This document shows, one piece after another, positions 42,460 to 52,789 of a DNA stretch of 64,000 bases; position 1 is the first letter of the stretch; each line of letters opens with the position of its first letter. The stretch lies in the NCBI GenBank assembly GCA_016707705.1, contig JADJHD010000005.1, forward strand, positions 124,001 through 188,000, in the 5' to 3' direction. Both the position numbers and the translations under genes were made by a program. Origin of the DNA: Bacteroidales bacterium. Lineage in GTDB: Bacteria; Bacteroidota; Bacteroidia; Bacteroidales; UBA4417. The notes below the pieces were generated by a model, which was not told the origin of the DNA, ran no database searches, and saw only the letters and a program-made list of their open reading frames with translations.

Positions 42460-44097
42460 TTATAAATCTGACAGGTCGCTCAGGCAAATTCCAACTGCGA
42501 ATGGGTACAATTCTGGTCCTTTGTTTTTCTGGAACATTGGAGTCAAAGAGTAGGTTGCATAAAGATTGATAACTCCCCATCCGATTTTAGCTACTGCATC
42601 AAGTTTAAAGGGATTCATATAGAAATCATCGCGATCCTTGTCCTTCTGGCGGCTTCCATCATCAAATACATACTTGGTGTGTGTGCCTATTCTCCAACCT
42701 CCAACTACTCCTCCGCTGATATGAAAACTGTTCACCTTGGCATATTTATTAGTCTGGAATTCGAGCATTAAAGGAAGTGTCAGATAAGTATTAACCAATT
42801 TGCTCTTTTCATATTTTACACCTTCTTCATTTACCTTGGTTACTTCAAGCCTTGATTCACCTTTTGCCAGCCTTACATTGTTGTCGAAGCGATAATTGTT
42901 CCAGGAGAATCCCAATCCGGTTACAAGTCCAAGATGATTCTTTATCAGGTTAACATTCTGTTCGAAAAAATTCAGATTTACGTTGATTGACTTCTGATAT
43001 TTTTGATCCAGGAAAGAATAGCCATCAGGATATTCAAAATCGTTATTTGGTGTCAGGTAACCGTTTACACCGAGTTCCAAACCTGTCCAGTGACCGTTGA
43101 ATTTCTTTTCCTTTTTGTCATGCTTTACTTTAACATCTCCATCTTCATCAACAACAATTGAGTTGTCACCAAGCTTTACTCTAACGGAATCATCGGTCAC
43201 AACAACTATCTGATTGTCATTGATTATAACTTCAACCTGGCCATTGTCATCAGCATTCTGGACTACACCTTCTTCGTTACCTTCATTGTTGCTGGCTCCT
43301 TCTCCAATTATTACTGACTTTACGTTGTCCATTCCATCAAAATTGAAGACATATTCACCGGTCTTGCCAATTTTTTTGAGTTGAGCATTGTCGTAATAAG
43401 TAACCGAAGCTGCTCCTGAGAGGTCAACTTTTAATTGCTTTTTGGCCATATATGAAGCATTCCCGGCACCTGATACTTCTGCAGCAGTGTTCTCAGTGAC
43501 AAATTCCATTGCTTTAAGGTTTGCAGCTCCACTAACTTCAGATTTGTGTGAAACAGCAGTTCCGGTCAGTTTTACACCAGCTGCACCGCTGTATTCTGTA
43601 GTAAGATCACCGGTCTTGACACTAAGTGTTTCTTTTGCTGCCCCGCTGGCTTCATTATAAAATGTATTGGATTCAATTTCAAGGTTAACTTTTGATGCAC
43701 CTGAAGCAAAGAGCTTAAAATTATCGGCCTTTATCAGTGTATTGCCTTTTACAACTGCTGCGGCTTCTGCATCGATTTTATTGAGTTTAGTGAACGTAAC
43801 ATACACGTTCATCTTGGATGGATTCCTCACATTGTCACAGCTAAGTTCAAGTTCACCATTGGATACCTCTGTATTCAAACGGCCCTGAAGGTTCTCATCA
43901 ATTTCAACTTCTACCTTCTGTGCATCACCCTGTGATAAAAAAAGATTAATGGCGCAACCAACATTGATTGCGTCAAAAGATGCAAGTGTACGTTCCTGTT
44001 TAACAACATTTCCATTTCCTTTTTCCTGGGCAAGTAAGCCGCTGAATGGAATTAATGCAATCAATGCACTGATCAGACTGATTCGTAATGTTTTCAT
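42460..44097 (-). CDS. GIN-domain (DUF2807) head fused to an outer-membrane beta-barrel
   Basis: 545 residues from ATG 44095-44097 with signal peptide MKTLRISLISALIALIPFSG. Residues about 30-245 are a right-handed GIN/DUF2807 repeat (FDAINVGCAINLFLSQGD, ASGASKVNLEIES, SGAAGVKLTGTA, VSGAGNASYMAKKQLKVDLS). A linker rich in acidic and charged residues (QVEVIINDNQIVVVTDDSVR) leads to a C-terminal porin-like domain (GLELGVNGYLTP, LVTGLGFSWNNYRF, TYLTLPLMLEFQTNKYAKV) like PorT/outer-membrane-barrel_2. Fusion of the two in one chain is unusual to my knowledge. It lies downstream of an ECF sigma/anti-sigma pair on the same strand but after a terminator, so it may be a separate unit. Confidence 0.75.
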   Translation of the reverse strand: MKTLRISLISALIALIPFSGLLAQEKGNGNVVKQERTLASFDAINVGCAINLFLSQGDAQKVEVEIDENLQGRLNTEVSNGELELSCDNVRNPSKMNVYVTFTKLNKIDAEAAAVVKGNTLIKADNFKLFASGASKVNLEIESNTFYNEASGAAKETLSVKTGDLTTEYSGAAGVKLTGTAVSHKSEVSGAANLKAMEFVTENTAAEVSGAGNASYMAKKQLKVDLSGAASVTYYDNAQLKKIGKTGEYVFNFDGMDNVKSVIIGEGASNNEGNEEGVVQNADDNGQVEVIINDNQIVVVTDDSVRVKLGDNSIVVDEDGDVKVKHDKKEKKFNGHWTGLELGVNGYLTPNNDFEYPDGYSFLDQKYQKSINVNLNFFEQNVNLIKNHLGLVTGLGFSWNNYRFDNNVRLAKGESRLEVTKVNEEGVKYEKSKLVNTYLTLPLMLEFQTNKYAKVNSFHISGGVVGGWRIGTHTKYVFDDGSRQKDKDRDDFYMNPFKLDAVAKIGWGVINLYATYSLTPMFQKNKGPELYPFAVGICLSDLSDL

Positions 44098-44363
44098 GGT
44101 TAGGAGTTTTATAGGGTATGTTATCTGTTTCAAAATCCGGAACAAGACGTGATGGCATTCCGTTTAGTTACAGCACGGCAGATAAAAATGATAATTATTT
44201 AATATGTTAAATTTAAATAGCAGTAAATGAGCAATATATGAGATGTTTGTTTTTATGCTGGAGAAGTAATAAACTCCTGTTGGTTTCACCAAATGCAATA
44301 AATATGAACCTGATTTCTTGTGTTTGTCCTGCTTTCTGAAGCATTTGCCATATTTACGGACAA
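44098..44363. other. Intergenic region upstream of the GIN/barrel gene
   Basis: About 270 bp, AT-rich, no open frame of note. It should contain the promoter of the GIN/barrel gene, but I could not place it. Confidence 0.35.
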
Positions 44364-44401
44364 AAAAAACGTCCCATTTGAATGGAACGTTTTGATTTTT
44401 T
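44364..44401. terminator. Terminator after the anti-sigma-like gene
   Basis: AACGTCCCAT (44368-44377) pairs with ATGGAACGTT (44382-44391) with one mismatch. A runs on one side and T runs on the other allow action in both directions; here it mainly ends the leftward operon. Confidence 0.75.
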
Positions 44402-44449
44402 TCGCAAGTGGATTGCTGCTAAGAAGGTACATGCCAAAAATGCAGCTGT

Positions 44450-45835
44450 TTATTTGTTGATTTCTTTTTGCACGTTTAATTTATCGCCTTCCAGATTATA
44501 ACCGATAACCTTGCCGGTTTCATCCCGTTCCAGATCCAGAGTAACATTGTCGTGAGCAACATTATTATAGGTTTTAATGCCGAGCTCCGCGAAAGTCCAG
44601 AGTGAAAGATTGCCTTCCTCTTCGTTGTGGTTTTTGTGATTGGAGGCGAATATATCTTCAACTTTTGATTTTACTGAATTATAGATGGTCTTTTCAGGAT
44701 TCTGATCCTTATTATTCATTGAAGCATATAAAAGCTGCTCTCCAAGTTTAATATTATAATACAGTTCCAGGAACTCATTACTGTGCATTTGACTGCTTCG
44801 TATAAACATGAATTCTGGTTTAACTGTGTTTTTTGAAGATATTTCTCTGGATACAGCCGAAGCCAGCATCGGAATTACGCGTTCATCCCTGAAAGAAATA
44901 TTCTTAGGTGCATTGTTTGCAGGGCTGACCCTGTTTGTGGATTTACGATTACTCCTGTTTTCAGGAATAGAAGCAGGTTTTTCGGTAACTGAAGAAAGGA
45001 TGGGGGTATTTACAGGTTTTTCAATTTGTGCTTGCTTATCAGTCTTGGGTTCAGTAGTGCTATAGCTTAAAGTGCTGCTGGAAATGCTTGATGCCGGAAT
45101 ATCTCTGAAGTAGGTTGAATAAACACCAATCAAGAGAACCACGGCTGCAGCAGCAGATAGTGAGTAGTAAGCAATTCTTCTGATTGATACCACTTTTTGC
45201 TTTAATGATTCCTTGTCTTCAAACACAATTGAAGAATCGGCAACCAATCTGGTATGAGTGTAAATTTTTCTCTCGCTGGTCAGATGTGGATTCTCAAGGA
45301 GAAATTCTTCAAGGTTTTTTAATTCTTCAGTGGAGAGGTTGCCTTCTATTTCATTGATGAAGAATTGTTCGAAATTGTATTCATTGATTTCTCCAACGGT
45401 AATGGCTTTGTGTTTAAGGGATTCCTTGTTGCTGAATTCTATTGTTTGATCTGCGCCTAATTTTGTGGCAGCATATAGCTTGCGTTCAGTTTCAAGGCTG
45501 GGATTCAGTTGAATGGCCTGCTGCAATTCTATAATTTGCTTTTCTGTGAGCAGTCCTTCAATTTCTGATATTAGCAAGTCATCTGTATTGATTGTGTTGA
45601 GGTTCGCAGAAATTGGAGTGGTTTCTTCTCTTTTAAGTGAATGCTTGGGTGCGAATGTAAGATTTGTGTCAGGATCAAGTACTACCATATCAAAATCCTC
45701 AAATGAGGACCTGGTTTCAGGATGTAGCCTGATAAAAGCATGCATCTCCTCAATTTGTTCCGGAGTGAGATTCCCTTCATAGAAATCCAGGAAGAAAGCT
45801 TCGTAGTTGTCCAGGTTTATTTTCATTGCTGACAT
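44450..45835 (-). CDS. Anti-sigma-like membrane protein with three N-terminal repeats
   Basis: About 461 residues from ATG 45835 (ATG 45826 and 45886 are alternatives). The N-terminus holds three related segments of about 65 residues, each with the pattern F-x-E-G-x-L-T-x-E-Q and then a charged SLK: NYEAFFLDFYEGNLTPEQIE, SEIEGLLTEKQIIELQQAI and NEIEGNLSTEELKNLEEFL. One membrane helix follows (YYSLSAAAAVVLLIGVYSTY), and then a long periplasmic part, low in complexity at first and structured at the end. It starts within 40 bp of the ECF sigma gene, as anti-sigma factors do. No zinc motif (HxxxCxxC) is present. Confidence 0.7.
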   Translation of the reverse strand: MSAMKINLDNYEAFFLDFYEGNLTPEQIEEMHAFIRLHPETRSSFEDFDMVVLDPDTNLTFAPKHSLKREETTPISANLNTINTDDLLISEIEGLLTEKQIIELQQAIQLNPSLETERKLYAATKLGADQTIEFSNKESLKHKAITVGEINEYNFEQFFINEIEGNLSTEELKNLEEFLLENPHLTSERKIYTHTRLVADSSIVFEDKESLKQKVVSIRRIAYYSLSAAAAVVLLIGVYSTYFRDIPASSISSSTLSYSTTEPKTDKQAQIEKPVNTPILSSVTEKPASIPENRSNRKSTNRVSPANNAPKNISFRDERVIPMLASAVSREISSKNTVKPEFMFIRSSQMHSNEFLELYYNIKLGEQLLYASMNNKDQNPEKTIYNSVKSKVEDIFASNHKNHNEEEGNLSLWTFAELGIKTYNNVAHDNVTLDLERDETGKVIGYNLEGDKLNVQKEINK

Positions 45836-45869
45836 TGTAAATTCTTTGATGCTGTTAGATGCTGATGCT

Positions 45870-46355
45870 TTAGAGTACGAGGTCAAGACTGCCGATGTAT
45901 TGCTTGATTGCTGTGCGGGCCCTGAATATATACACTTTCACCTGTGATTCATTTAGCCCTGTGATCTCTCCAATTTCATCGTAAGGATATCCTTCATAGT
46001 CTCTGAGCAGCAAAACTGTTCTCTGAATTTCAGGAAGTCTTGAAACGGCTTCGTTAACTACTTCTTTCAGGTCAGAAAAACTATTTTGGTCCTGCAGCTT
46101 ATTTTCATAAAATCCTTCCATTGAACTCAAACGCTGATTTCTTCTGATGTGATCAATCATCGTATGGTAAGCTGTTGTAAAAAGGTAGGATTTAGCCTTT
46201 TCATAACTAATGTCCTTTACTTTTTCCCACATTCTTACGAAGGATTCCTGCACTATATCTCTTGCTGTATCGTCGTCCCGTATATTTTTCAGAATGAATC
46301 TGTATACCCCATCTGAATATTTATCGGCACAAGCATTGTACTCGTTTACGGTCAT
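45870..46355 (-). CDS. ECF-family RNA polymerase sigma factor
   Basis: 161 residues: region 2 (RFILKNIRDDDTARDIVQES, then FVRMWEKVKD and YLFTTAYHTMIDHIRR) and region 4 (LPEIQRTVLLLRDYEGYPYD followed by EIGEITGLNESQVKVYIF). Directly upstream of the anti-sigma-like gene, so activity is probably controlled by a membrane partner. The target promoters are unknown; the GIN/barrel gene and the genes nearby are candidates. Confidence 0.93.
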   Translation of the reverse strand: MTVNEYNACADKYSDGVYRFILKNIRDDDTARDIVQESFVRMWEKVKDISYEKAKSYLFTTAYHTMIDHIRRNQRLSSMEGFYENKLQDQNSFSDLKEVVNEAVSRLPEIQRTVLLLRDYEGYPYDEIGEITGLNESQVKVYIFRARTAIKQYIGSLDLVL

Positions 46356-46519
46356 GTCTGGTCTGGTTGGTTACTGGTCAGGTGAGGCTGTAACGGATTA
46401 CTATGGTATAAAGTTACAGCAAGAATGACTTTTTTTCAAGAATTTTTATTCAGCGTTAATTTCTGATGAGTACTAATTAAATATGACTGAGATTGAAGCA
46501 AAAAAGAAACTTCCTTGAA

Positions 46520-46609
46520 TTAGGCCTTCTGTTTCCAGCAGTATTCAATTCTCATCCTGACACTTTTAACCAGATCATCAAATTTGGGGGTGTATTGAAT
46601 TCTTGCCAT
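46520..46609 (-). CDS. Possible 29-residue small protein
   Basis: ATG 46607-46609 to TAA 46520-46522 encodes MARIQYTPKFDDLVKSVRMR and nine more residues ending WKQKA. The composition looks protein-like (basic, aromatic, one Cys), and it stands apart from neighbours behind the lepA terminator. No promoter or ribosome site was found and no family is known. It occupies part of the 339-bp gap between the sigma factor gene and lepA, which otherwise holds only that terminator. Confidence 0.3.
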   Translation of the reverse strand: MARIQYTPKFDDLVKSVRMRIEYCWKQKA

Positions 46610-46639
46610 TAGTTTAAACTAACAGATTAACAAAAAGCA

Positions 46640-46674
46640 AAATACCCGGAACAAAATCTGTCCCGGGTATTTAA
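46640..46674. terminator. Terminator after lepA
   Basis: AAATACCCGG (46640-46649) pairs with CCGGGTATTT (46663-46672) around a 13-base loop, with A/T on both sides. It lies about 20 bp past the lepA stop. Confidence 0.8.
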
Positions 46675-46694
46675 CCTATATATAAGGTGTTATG

Positions 46695-48482
46695 CTAATC
46701 CAGTTTCAGGACAGCAAGAAAGGCGCTCTGCGGGACTTCAACATTTCCAACCTGGCGCATGCGTTTCTTGCCCTTCTTCTGTTTCTCAAGAAGTTTTCGT
46801 TTACGGGTGATATCACCTCCATAGCATTTTGCTGTAACATCCTTGCGGACAGCTTTTACCGTTTCGCGTGAAATGATTTTGGAACCGATAGCCGCCTGAA
46901 TGGCAACATCGTATTGCTGCCTTGGTATAAGTTCCTTCAGTTTTTCACACATTCTTCTTCCGAAATCATATGCATTGTCGCGGTGAATCAATGTTGACAG
47001 AGCATCAACAGGGTCACCATTAAGAAGAATGTCAAGTTTGGCGAGTGCTGCTTCCTTGTATCCAGAGATATGATAATCGAAGGATGCATAACCTTTGGAG
47101 ATACTCTTGAGTTTATCGTAGAAATCGAATACTATTTCACCAAGCGGAAGTTCAAAGTTGAGCTCAACCCTGTCCTGGGTCAGGTAAACCTGATTCAGAA
47201 GGGTGCCGCGCTTGTCCATGCACAATGTCATGATGCCACCTGTGTATTCTGACTTGGAAATAATCTGCGCAAGAATGTATGGTTCCTCAACGTAATCAAT
47301 CTGTGTAACATCCGGCATTCCTGAAGGATTATGCACTTCAAATTCTTCACCTTTAGTGGTGTGAACCTTGTACATAACGTTAGGAACTGTATTGATGATA
47401 TCCATGTCAAATTCCCTGTCGAGGCGTTCCTGAACAATCTCCATATGCAGAAGTCCGAGGAAACCGCAGCGGAATCCAAAACCTAGGGCCGCAGATGATT
47501 CAGGCTCAAAACTCAGTGAAGCATCATTTAATTGAAGCTTCTCAATCGAAGCTCTGAGGTCTTCATAATCGTCGCTGTCGGTAGGATAAATACCGGCAAA
47601 AACCATTGGCTTTACATTCTTGAAGCCTTCGATAGCTGTTTTACAGGGATTTGTAACATGGGTAATTGTATCACCCACTTTGATTTCCTTGGCAGTTTTT
47701 ATTCCGGAAATTATATATCCAACGTCGCCGGCACTGAGGCTTTCAACTGGTGACTGTGTCAGACGCAAAACGCCGATTTCATCAGCATGATACTCTTTGT
47801 CGGTTTGGGCAAATTTTACATAGTCATTCCTGTTCAGTGTCCCGTTAAAGATCCTGAAGTAGGCAATTACACCACGAAACTGATTAAAGAGTGAATCGAA
47901 AATGAGTGCCTGCAATGGAGCTTCGGGGTCGCCTTTGGGGGCGGGGATTCTGGTAATGATTGCATGAAGAATCTCTTCAATTCCCATTCCTGTGCGTGCA
48001 CTGGCGCGAATAATCTCTTCTGGCTTGCATCCGATAAGATCCACAATCTGGTCTTCCACTTCATCAGGCATAGCACTGTCGCTGTCCATTTTATTCATAA
48101 CCGGAATAATCTCCAGATTATGGTCCAGTGCAAGATAAAGATTGGAGATGGTTTGAGCCTGTATACCCTGAGTGGCGTCGATTACAAGTAAAGCACCTTC
48201 ACAGGCAGCTATAGCACGTGAAACCTCATAGGAGAAATCCACGTGGCCGGGAGTGTCAATCAGATTCAGTTTGTAATTTATACCATTGTTCAGGTAATCC
48301 ATCCGGATTGCATGGCTCTTGATTGTTATTCCCCTTTCGCGCTCCAGATCCATATCGTCAAGCACCTGATTCTGCATCTGACGTTCAGTCAGTGCTCCGG
48401 TCATTTCAAGTAAACGATCTGCCAACGTGCTCTTGCCGTGGTCAATATGAGCTATGATACAAAAATTCCTGATGTTTTCCAT
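46695..48482 (-). CDS. lepA: Elongation factor 4 (LepA)
   Basis: 595 residues. Ribosome-associated GTPase implicated in back-translocation or ribosome assembly. G1 AHIDHGKSTLADRLLE, G3 DTPGHVDFSYEV, G4 NKMD; then the EF4-specific C-terminal part ending in KKGKKRMRQVGNVEVPQSAF. Divergent from gapA with 180 bp between. Confidence 0.96.
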   Translation of the reverse strand: MENIRNFCIIAHIDHGKSTLADRLLEMTGALTERQMQNQVLDDMDLERERGITIKSHAIRMDYLNNGINYKLNLIDTPGHVDFSYEVSRAIAACEGALLVIDATQGIQAQTISNLYLALDHNLEIIPVMNKMDSDSAMPDEVEDQIVDLIGCKPEEIIRASARTGMGIEEILHAIITRIPAPKGDPEAPLQALIFDSLFNQFRGVIAYFRIFNGTLNRNDYVKFAQTDKEYHADEIGVLRLTQSPVESLSAGDVGYIISGIKTAKEIKVGDTITHVTNPCKTAIEGFKNVKPMVFAGIYPTDSDDYEDLRASIEKLQLNDASLSFEPESSAALGFGFRCGFLGLLHMEIVQERLDREFDMDIINTVPNVMYKVHTTKGEEFEVHNPSGMPDVTQIDYVEEPYILAQIISKSEYTGGIMTLCMDKRGTLLNQVYLTQDRVELNFELPLGEIVFDFYDKLKSISKGYASFDYHISGYKEAALAKLDILLNGDPVDALSTLIHRDNAYDFGRRMCEKLKELIPRQQYDVAIQAAIGSKIISRETVKAVRKDVTAKCYGGDITRKRKLLEKQKKGKKRMRQVGNVEVPQSAFLAVLKLD

Positions 48483-48609
48483 TGGTGCAAAAATAGGGAA
48501 AAATCGGCAAACAGGAACAGCTATCTGAAAGCCTGCATATTATCTAAAATTCTTATATATATTATAGTTAAAGTTCTTAAATCGTCTATGATTTCTTTTG
48601 AATAATGCC

Positions 48610-48617
48610 TAAATTTG
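48610..48617 (+). promoter_or_regulatory. Possible -7 element for gapA
   Basis: TAAATTTG fits TAnnTTTG, 45 bp before ATG 48663. A TTTTG at 48596-48600 is too close to serve as -33. Confidence 0.35.
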
Positions 48618-48662
48618 CAGCGCTTTTTAACAGAAATTCTTATTCCTTAAAATCAATACATT

Positions 48663-49669
48663 ATGAAAAAAATTAAAGTTGGGATCAATGGTTTTGGCCG
48701 CATTGGTCGCCTGGTTTTCCGCGCTTCAGTTAGTCGTGAAGATATTGAAGTAGTTGCAATCAATGATTTAATTGATGTAAATTATATGGCCTACATGCTT
48801 CAGTATGATACTGTTCATGGTCGTTTTAAAGGTACTGTCGAAGTTAAGGATGGCCAGCTTATAGTTAATGGCAATGCTATTCGCGTTACTGCATGCAAGA
48901 ATCCTGCTGAGATTAACTGGGCTGGTGTTGGTGCTGAGTATGTTGCAGAATGCACTGGTTTATTCCTTACCAAGGAAACCTGTCAGTCACATATTGAAGG
49001 TGGCGCCAAGAGAGTGATTATGTCTGCTCCTTCAAAGGATGATACTCCAATGTTCGTATATGGTGTTAACCATAAAAAATATGCTGGTGAGCAGTTTGTT
49101 TTTCAAATGCAAGTTGCACAACCAACTGTCTTGCCCCACTTGTAAAAGTTATCAATGACAACTTCGGACTTGTTGAGGGTTTGATGACTACAGTTCACGC
49201 TACCACTGCTACCCAGAAAACTGTTGACGGTCCGTCAGCAAAGGACTGGAGAGGCGGACGTGCTGCTGCCGGCAATATCATTCCTTCAAGTACCGGTGCT
49301 GCCAAGGCTGCTGCCAAGGTTATTCCTGAACTTAAGGGCAAACTTACCGGCATGTCATTCAGGGTTCCTACTCTTGATGTATCAGTTGTGGATTTGACCT
49401 GCAGACTCGAGAAATCAACTACCTATGATGAAATCAAGGCTGCTATCAAGGCTGCTGCCGATGGTGAAATGAAGGGTGTTCTCGGATTTACTGAAGAAGC
49501 TGTTGTGTCAAGCGATTTTGTTGGTGACAGCCGCACTTCTATCTTTGATGCTGAAGCAGGTATCATGCTGAATCCTAACTTCGTTAAGCTGGTATCATGG
49601 TATGACAATGAATGGGGATATTCATGCAAGGTTCTTGATATGATTGCCCATATGTCAACCGTTGCCTAA
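48663..49669 (+). CDS. gapA: Glyceraldehyde-3-phosphate dehydrogenase, type I (one frameshift)
   Basis: Central glycolytic enzyme. The N-terminus has the NAD fold KVGINGFGRIGRLVFRAS. The frame breaks at a T run near 49098-49103: as given it reads FVFQMQVAQPTV and stops at 49145, but one added T gives FSNASCTTNCLAPLVKVIND, with the catalytic Cys. The rest is normal: TTVHATTATQKTVDGPSAKD, RGGRAAAGNIIPSSTGAAK and WYDNEWGYS at the end. The restored length, about 336 residues, is that of the family. I treat this as a sequence error. A terminator follows. Confidence 0.92.
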
Positions 49670-49752
49670 ACATATTATCAGCTTGGGAGGCGATATTTTA
49701 CAATATCAAATTCCCGGCAGATGAAACTTATCCTTGTTTCAATTATTGATAG

Positions 49753-49787
49753 GAGAGGCCACCTTCGGGCGGCCTCTCTTGTTTTTG
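49753..49787 (+). terminator. Terminator after gapA
   Basis: GAGAGGCC (49753-49760) pairs with GGCCTCTC (49771-49778) around a 10-base loop, followed by TTGTTTTT. Confidence 0.85.
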
Positions 49788-49846
49788 GTATCGAAAATGT
49801 AAAGATTGAGTATCGATGGTTTCTTTGAAAATCAGATTCAAAGGAT

Positions 49847-52464
49847 CTAGCGGACTATAGTCACAGATCCCTTGAGCGTCTTTTTGATTCTGCCATTCAA
49901 GCTGAGCTCAAAAACATCGCAAACATAGTAGTAGACTCCGTCGGCTGCAGGCTGGTTGGTTCCAAGAATTTTTCCATCCCATTTTACCTGAGGATCCTCA
50001 GTTTTGAAAACCAGCGTTCCCCATCGGTTATAAATTTCCAGATCTATTTTTTCGACAGAGGTAAATGGGAAGGGGACGAAATAGTCATTATAGGTGTCAC
50101 TGTTTGGAGTGAAGAAGTTTGGCAATTTATAATTACCGCAGGTATCACTGTCAATACAGATGGTATCACTCATAATACTGAATTTCATATGGAATCTATA
50201 GCTTTCATGCTAATAGCAGCCCGCAATCGAAGTCTGAAGATCATGGATATATCTTGACTGACAATGCCCAGGACAGAATCAGTAAGCTGAAACTCTGCGG
50301 ACAGTGGTGGTCTGAAATAAATGTAAATATTGCAATATCACCTGAACAAGAGTGATTCTGGTAGCTCCAGGAGGATAGTTGTCGATGAAGACAATCGGAT
50401 TTACTGAGATCTCCGGAGGGGACAAGGGCTTCATTATCCAAAGGAACACGCAGGCTTCCTGCGAAAAATTAATTAAAGGATCTGTTATTCGGGTGTATTA
50501 TAGGTCCTATAGCTTTACTTTGTAACAGTAAGTGTTTCCATTGATAAGCCCAATGTCAATGAAGCTTCTCTGGGAGAATACCTTGTTGGAATCAAATAAT
50601 CTGGTAATATCGTTTTAACCTGTAGACAATAAATATACTGTCGGTCAGGGAACGTTGAACATCACGGAGTTGATCTTGAGTTTCTCGTCTCAGGAGCAAG
50701 CTCAGAAAATGCAGAGGATGCAATCTGCGATGGGCCGATCATAATCTCAAACCGGGTTGTATTCCAGCAGATCAACCGTAGAAACACCAGAATTGACTGA
50801 TTTACAGGTGTCAATATAGATAGTATCATCGAGTGAGAACAGGGAGTTAATCAGGGTTTAGGAGGTGCCTGTTAAATCATTTGATCTGTAGATAGAGAGG
50901 CTTTATAAGGACCAGGCGCCTGCTAAAGGATCAATCTCAGTAAGGTTTTGACCAGGCGATATAAACTGGTCCCTTTGAAGCTGTCAGTTGTTTCAATGCT
51001 GACATTTGTAATAATGGGAACATCTTTCTTCAGACTCACGCATCTTCATCGGAGGCATAGGATTCCGATCCATCCGGGTAAACTGCAACAATCTGAATAG
51101 CAATAATCAACGCCACGAGTCCGTTTCCGGAAGTCTCCATCAGTAAATTCATTATTATCAGCGGAAATCTCCGCGATAAACCGGTAGCCGGTATAGGCTG
51201 GAACACCTGTTTCGCATACCGAAGGGGTGAAACCATAGAATCCATTCCTGCGGTAAATTTTATGTGGAAACGTTACTGCAGCCATTCGGACTCCAGTTCA
51301 GAGATGGATATTATTTCCAAGGAGTACACTGACAAGTTTTCAGTTTTGGGTCCAACAACCCTGATGAACATAGCTTTTTAGGTCAAACAGGTTGACCTCG
51401 CTGGAGTCATCAACAGCCTTGAAGAACACTGGTAAGGACGTCTTTCCTAATCTGCAGGCAATTAGTTTGCCATGAAAATAGCCCTTCTGTCAGACCGCTT
51501 TCATCCTTGGTACTAGTCAAATCTGCCGGATCAGGATTCAACAGGAAAGGTTGGCCCTTTGCTGAAAGATTAATCTTGTCCAGATTGGAATCGGTAGCTG
51601 AAACAGTAAACTCAAGCTTGTTGCCAGCCGTAATGCAGGTATCAGTCAAAGCTGCAATAACTGGCGGGTCATTAGTGCAGGATACGATTGTGATTTGCAT
51701 ATCCCTGGTTATAAATCCTATCCTTGTTCCGTTTCTCCATTCTTCAATCAAGAATGAGATATTGTATTCACCCTGAAGAGTAGGACTATCCCAGATAATA
51801 TCGCCAGTGACAGGATTGATCGTAAAGTACCTGTAGAATTGGGGTCAACAAGTTTGGGAAGTATGTAACCCGGAATTGCTCCACCACCGGCACCCCGGCA
51901 AACGGAAGAGCATAGGAGGACTGTCGCCATCAGGTCGTAAGCACGGGTTATGAATGAATGGATGTCGATACATCCCTGGTCGATTGAGGTAAAAGCAATT
52001 GAGGAGTTGTCAGGCCCATGAAAGGACTGATGGTAAGCAGAGTTTCTACATAAGAGGGGGATATCAACAGAACTGGGAATATTCATGGATCCCATAATTT
52101 CTGTTGGGGTCTTCAACAGAAACTTTGTAGGTAGAAGGGCCAGGGTAAGTGTGTTGCCCTGAATACAGGTTCTTCTTAATGTCGGGTCCAACGATTTCAC
52201 CCAGGTGTCACACAGTACCGGCTGGAATTTAACTCCAAATCGGCCATTACTGCTGGTAAGGACAGAGGTGGTGCCATCTCCCCAGTTTATTTCAAGCTGG
52301 CAGCGATCTGCCGGACTGGGAGCGTATGAGTATGAAATAATTGTGATTTCGTAGGTGAGTCCGGATATATAACGAAAGGTGATCTCTCCGGCCCGCTGAT
52401 GAGTAGCGAAAGCAGAAATGGTCAAGCAAGCGATTAGAAAAAGTAAGAGTTTTATCCTTTTCAT
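49847..52464 (-). pseudogene. Large surface protein with gliding-motility (T9SS type B) C-terminal domain, frame-broken
   Basis: N-terminal signal peptide MKRIKLLLFLIACLTISAFA, then the typical start of this family, HQRAGEITFRYISGLTYEIT and CQLEINWGDGTTSV. The C-terminus is a CHU_C/gliding-motility-associated type B sorting domain: LPNFFTPNSDTYNDYFVPFP, EIYNRWGTLVF, VKWDGK and GVYYYVCDVF. Between them the reading frame changes many times (among others near 51840, 51410, 51240 and 50190), with protein-like pieces such as DPADLTSTKDESGLTEGLFS. The original gene was probably about 870 codons. Whether this is decay or poor sequence cannot be told from here, but the adjacent rel gene has the same kind of breaks. 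Expected to be displayed or released by the Por system. Confidence 0.65.
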
Positions 52465-52789
52465 TACCTAATCAGTTGATAAGCCACAAAGTTCAAAATT
52501 AAGCAACCTGCGATGAGTACAACTTTGCCTTAAGTAAAGTTAACATTTGAAATAACCTTGGGTTCAGTGTGGTTATACCAAAAGTTTGGTTTCAGGATAT
52601 TCTCATTCAAAAACCGGGATTTCTTATCAAAAATCAGTCCTTGGTTCAGTTGAATGCCTTTAAATGTCTTAATTATTGTGATTTTGTTTTGTGCAGCTTA
52701 GAGCTGGCTTCATCTACTTTTATCAAATTTACCGGACAGAAGGGTTTAAAACACAAGAATCCTTATTTTTGTATGGCTACGTCAACAAA

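Noticed and set aside
49090..49150. Programmed frameshift in gapA
   Set aside because: No known gapA uses recoding, and the break is at a plain T run; many other genes in the window have the same kind of break.
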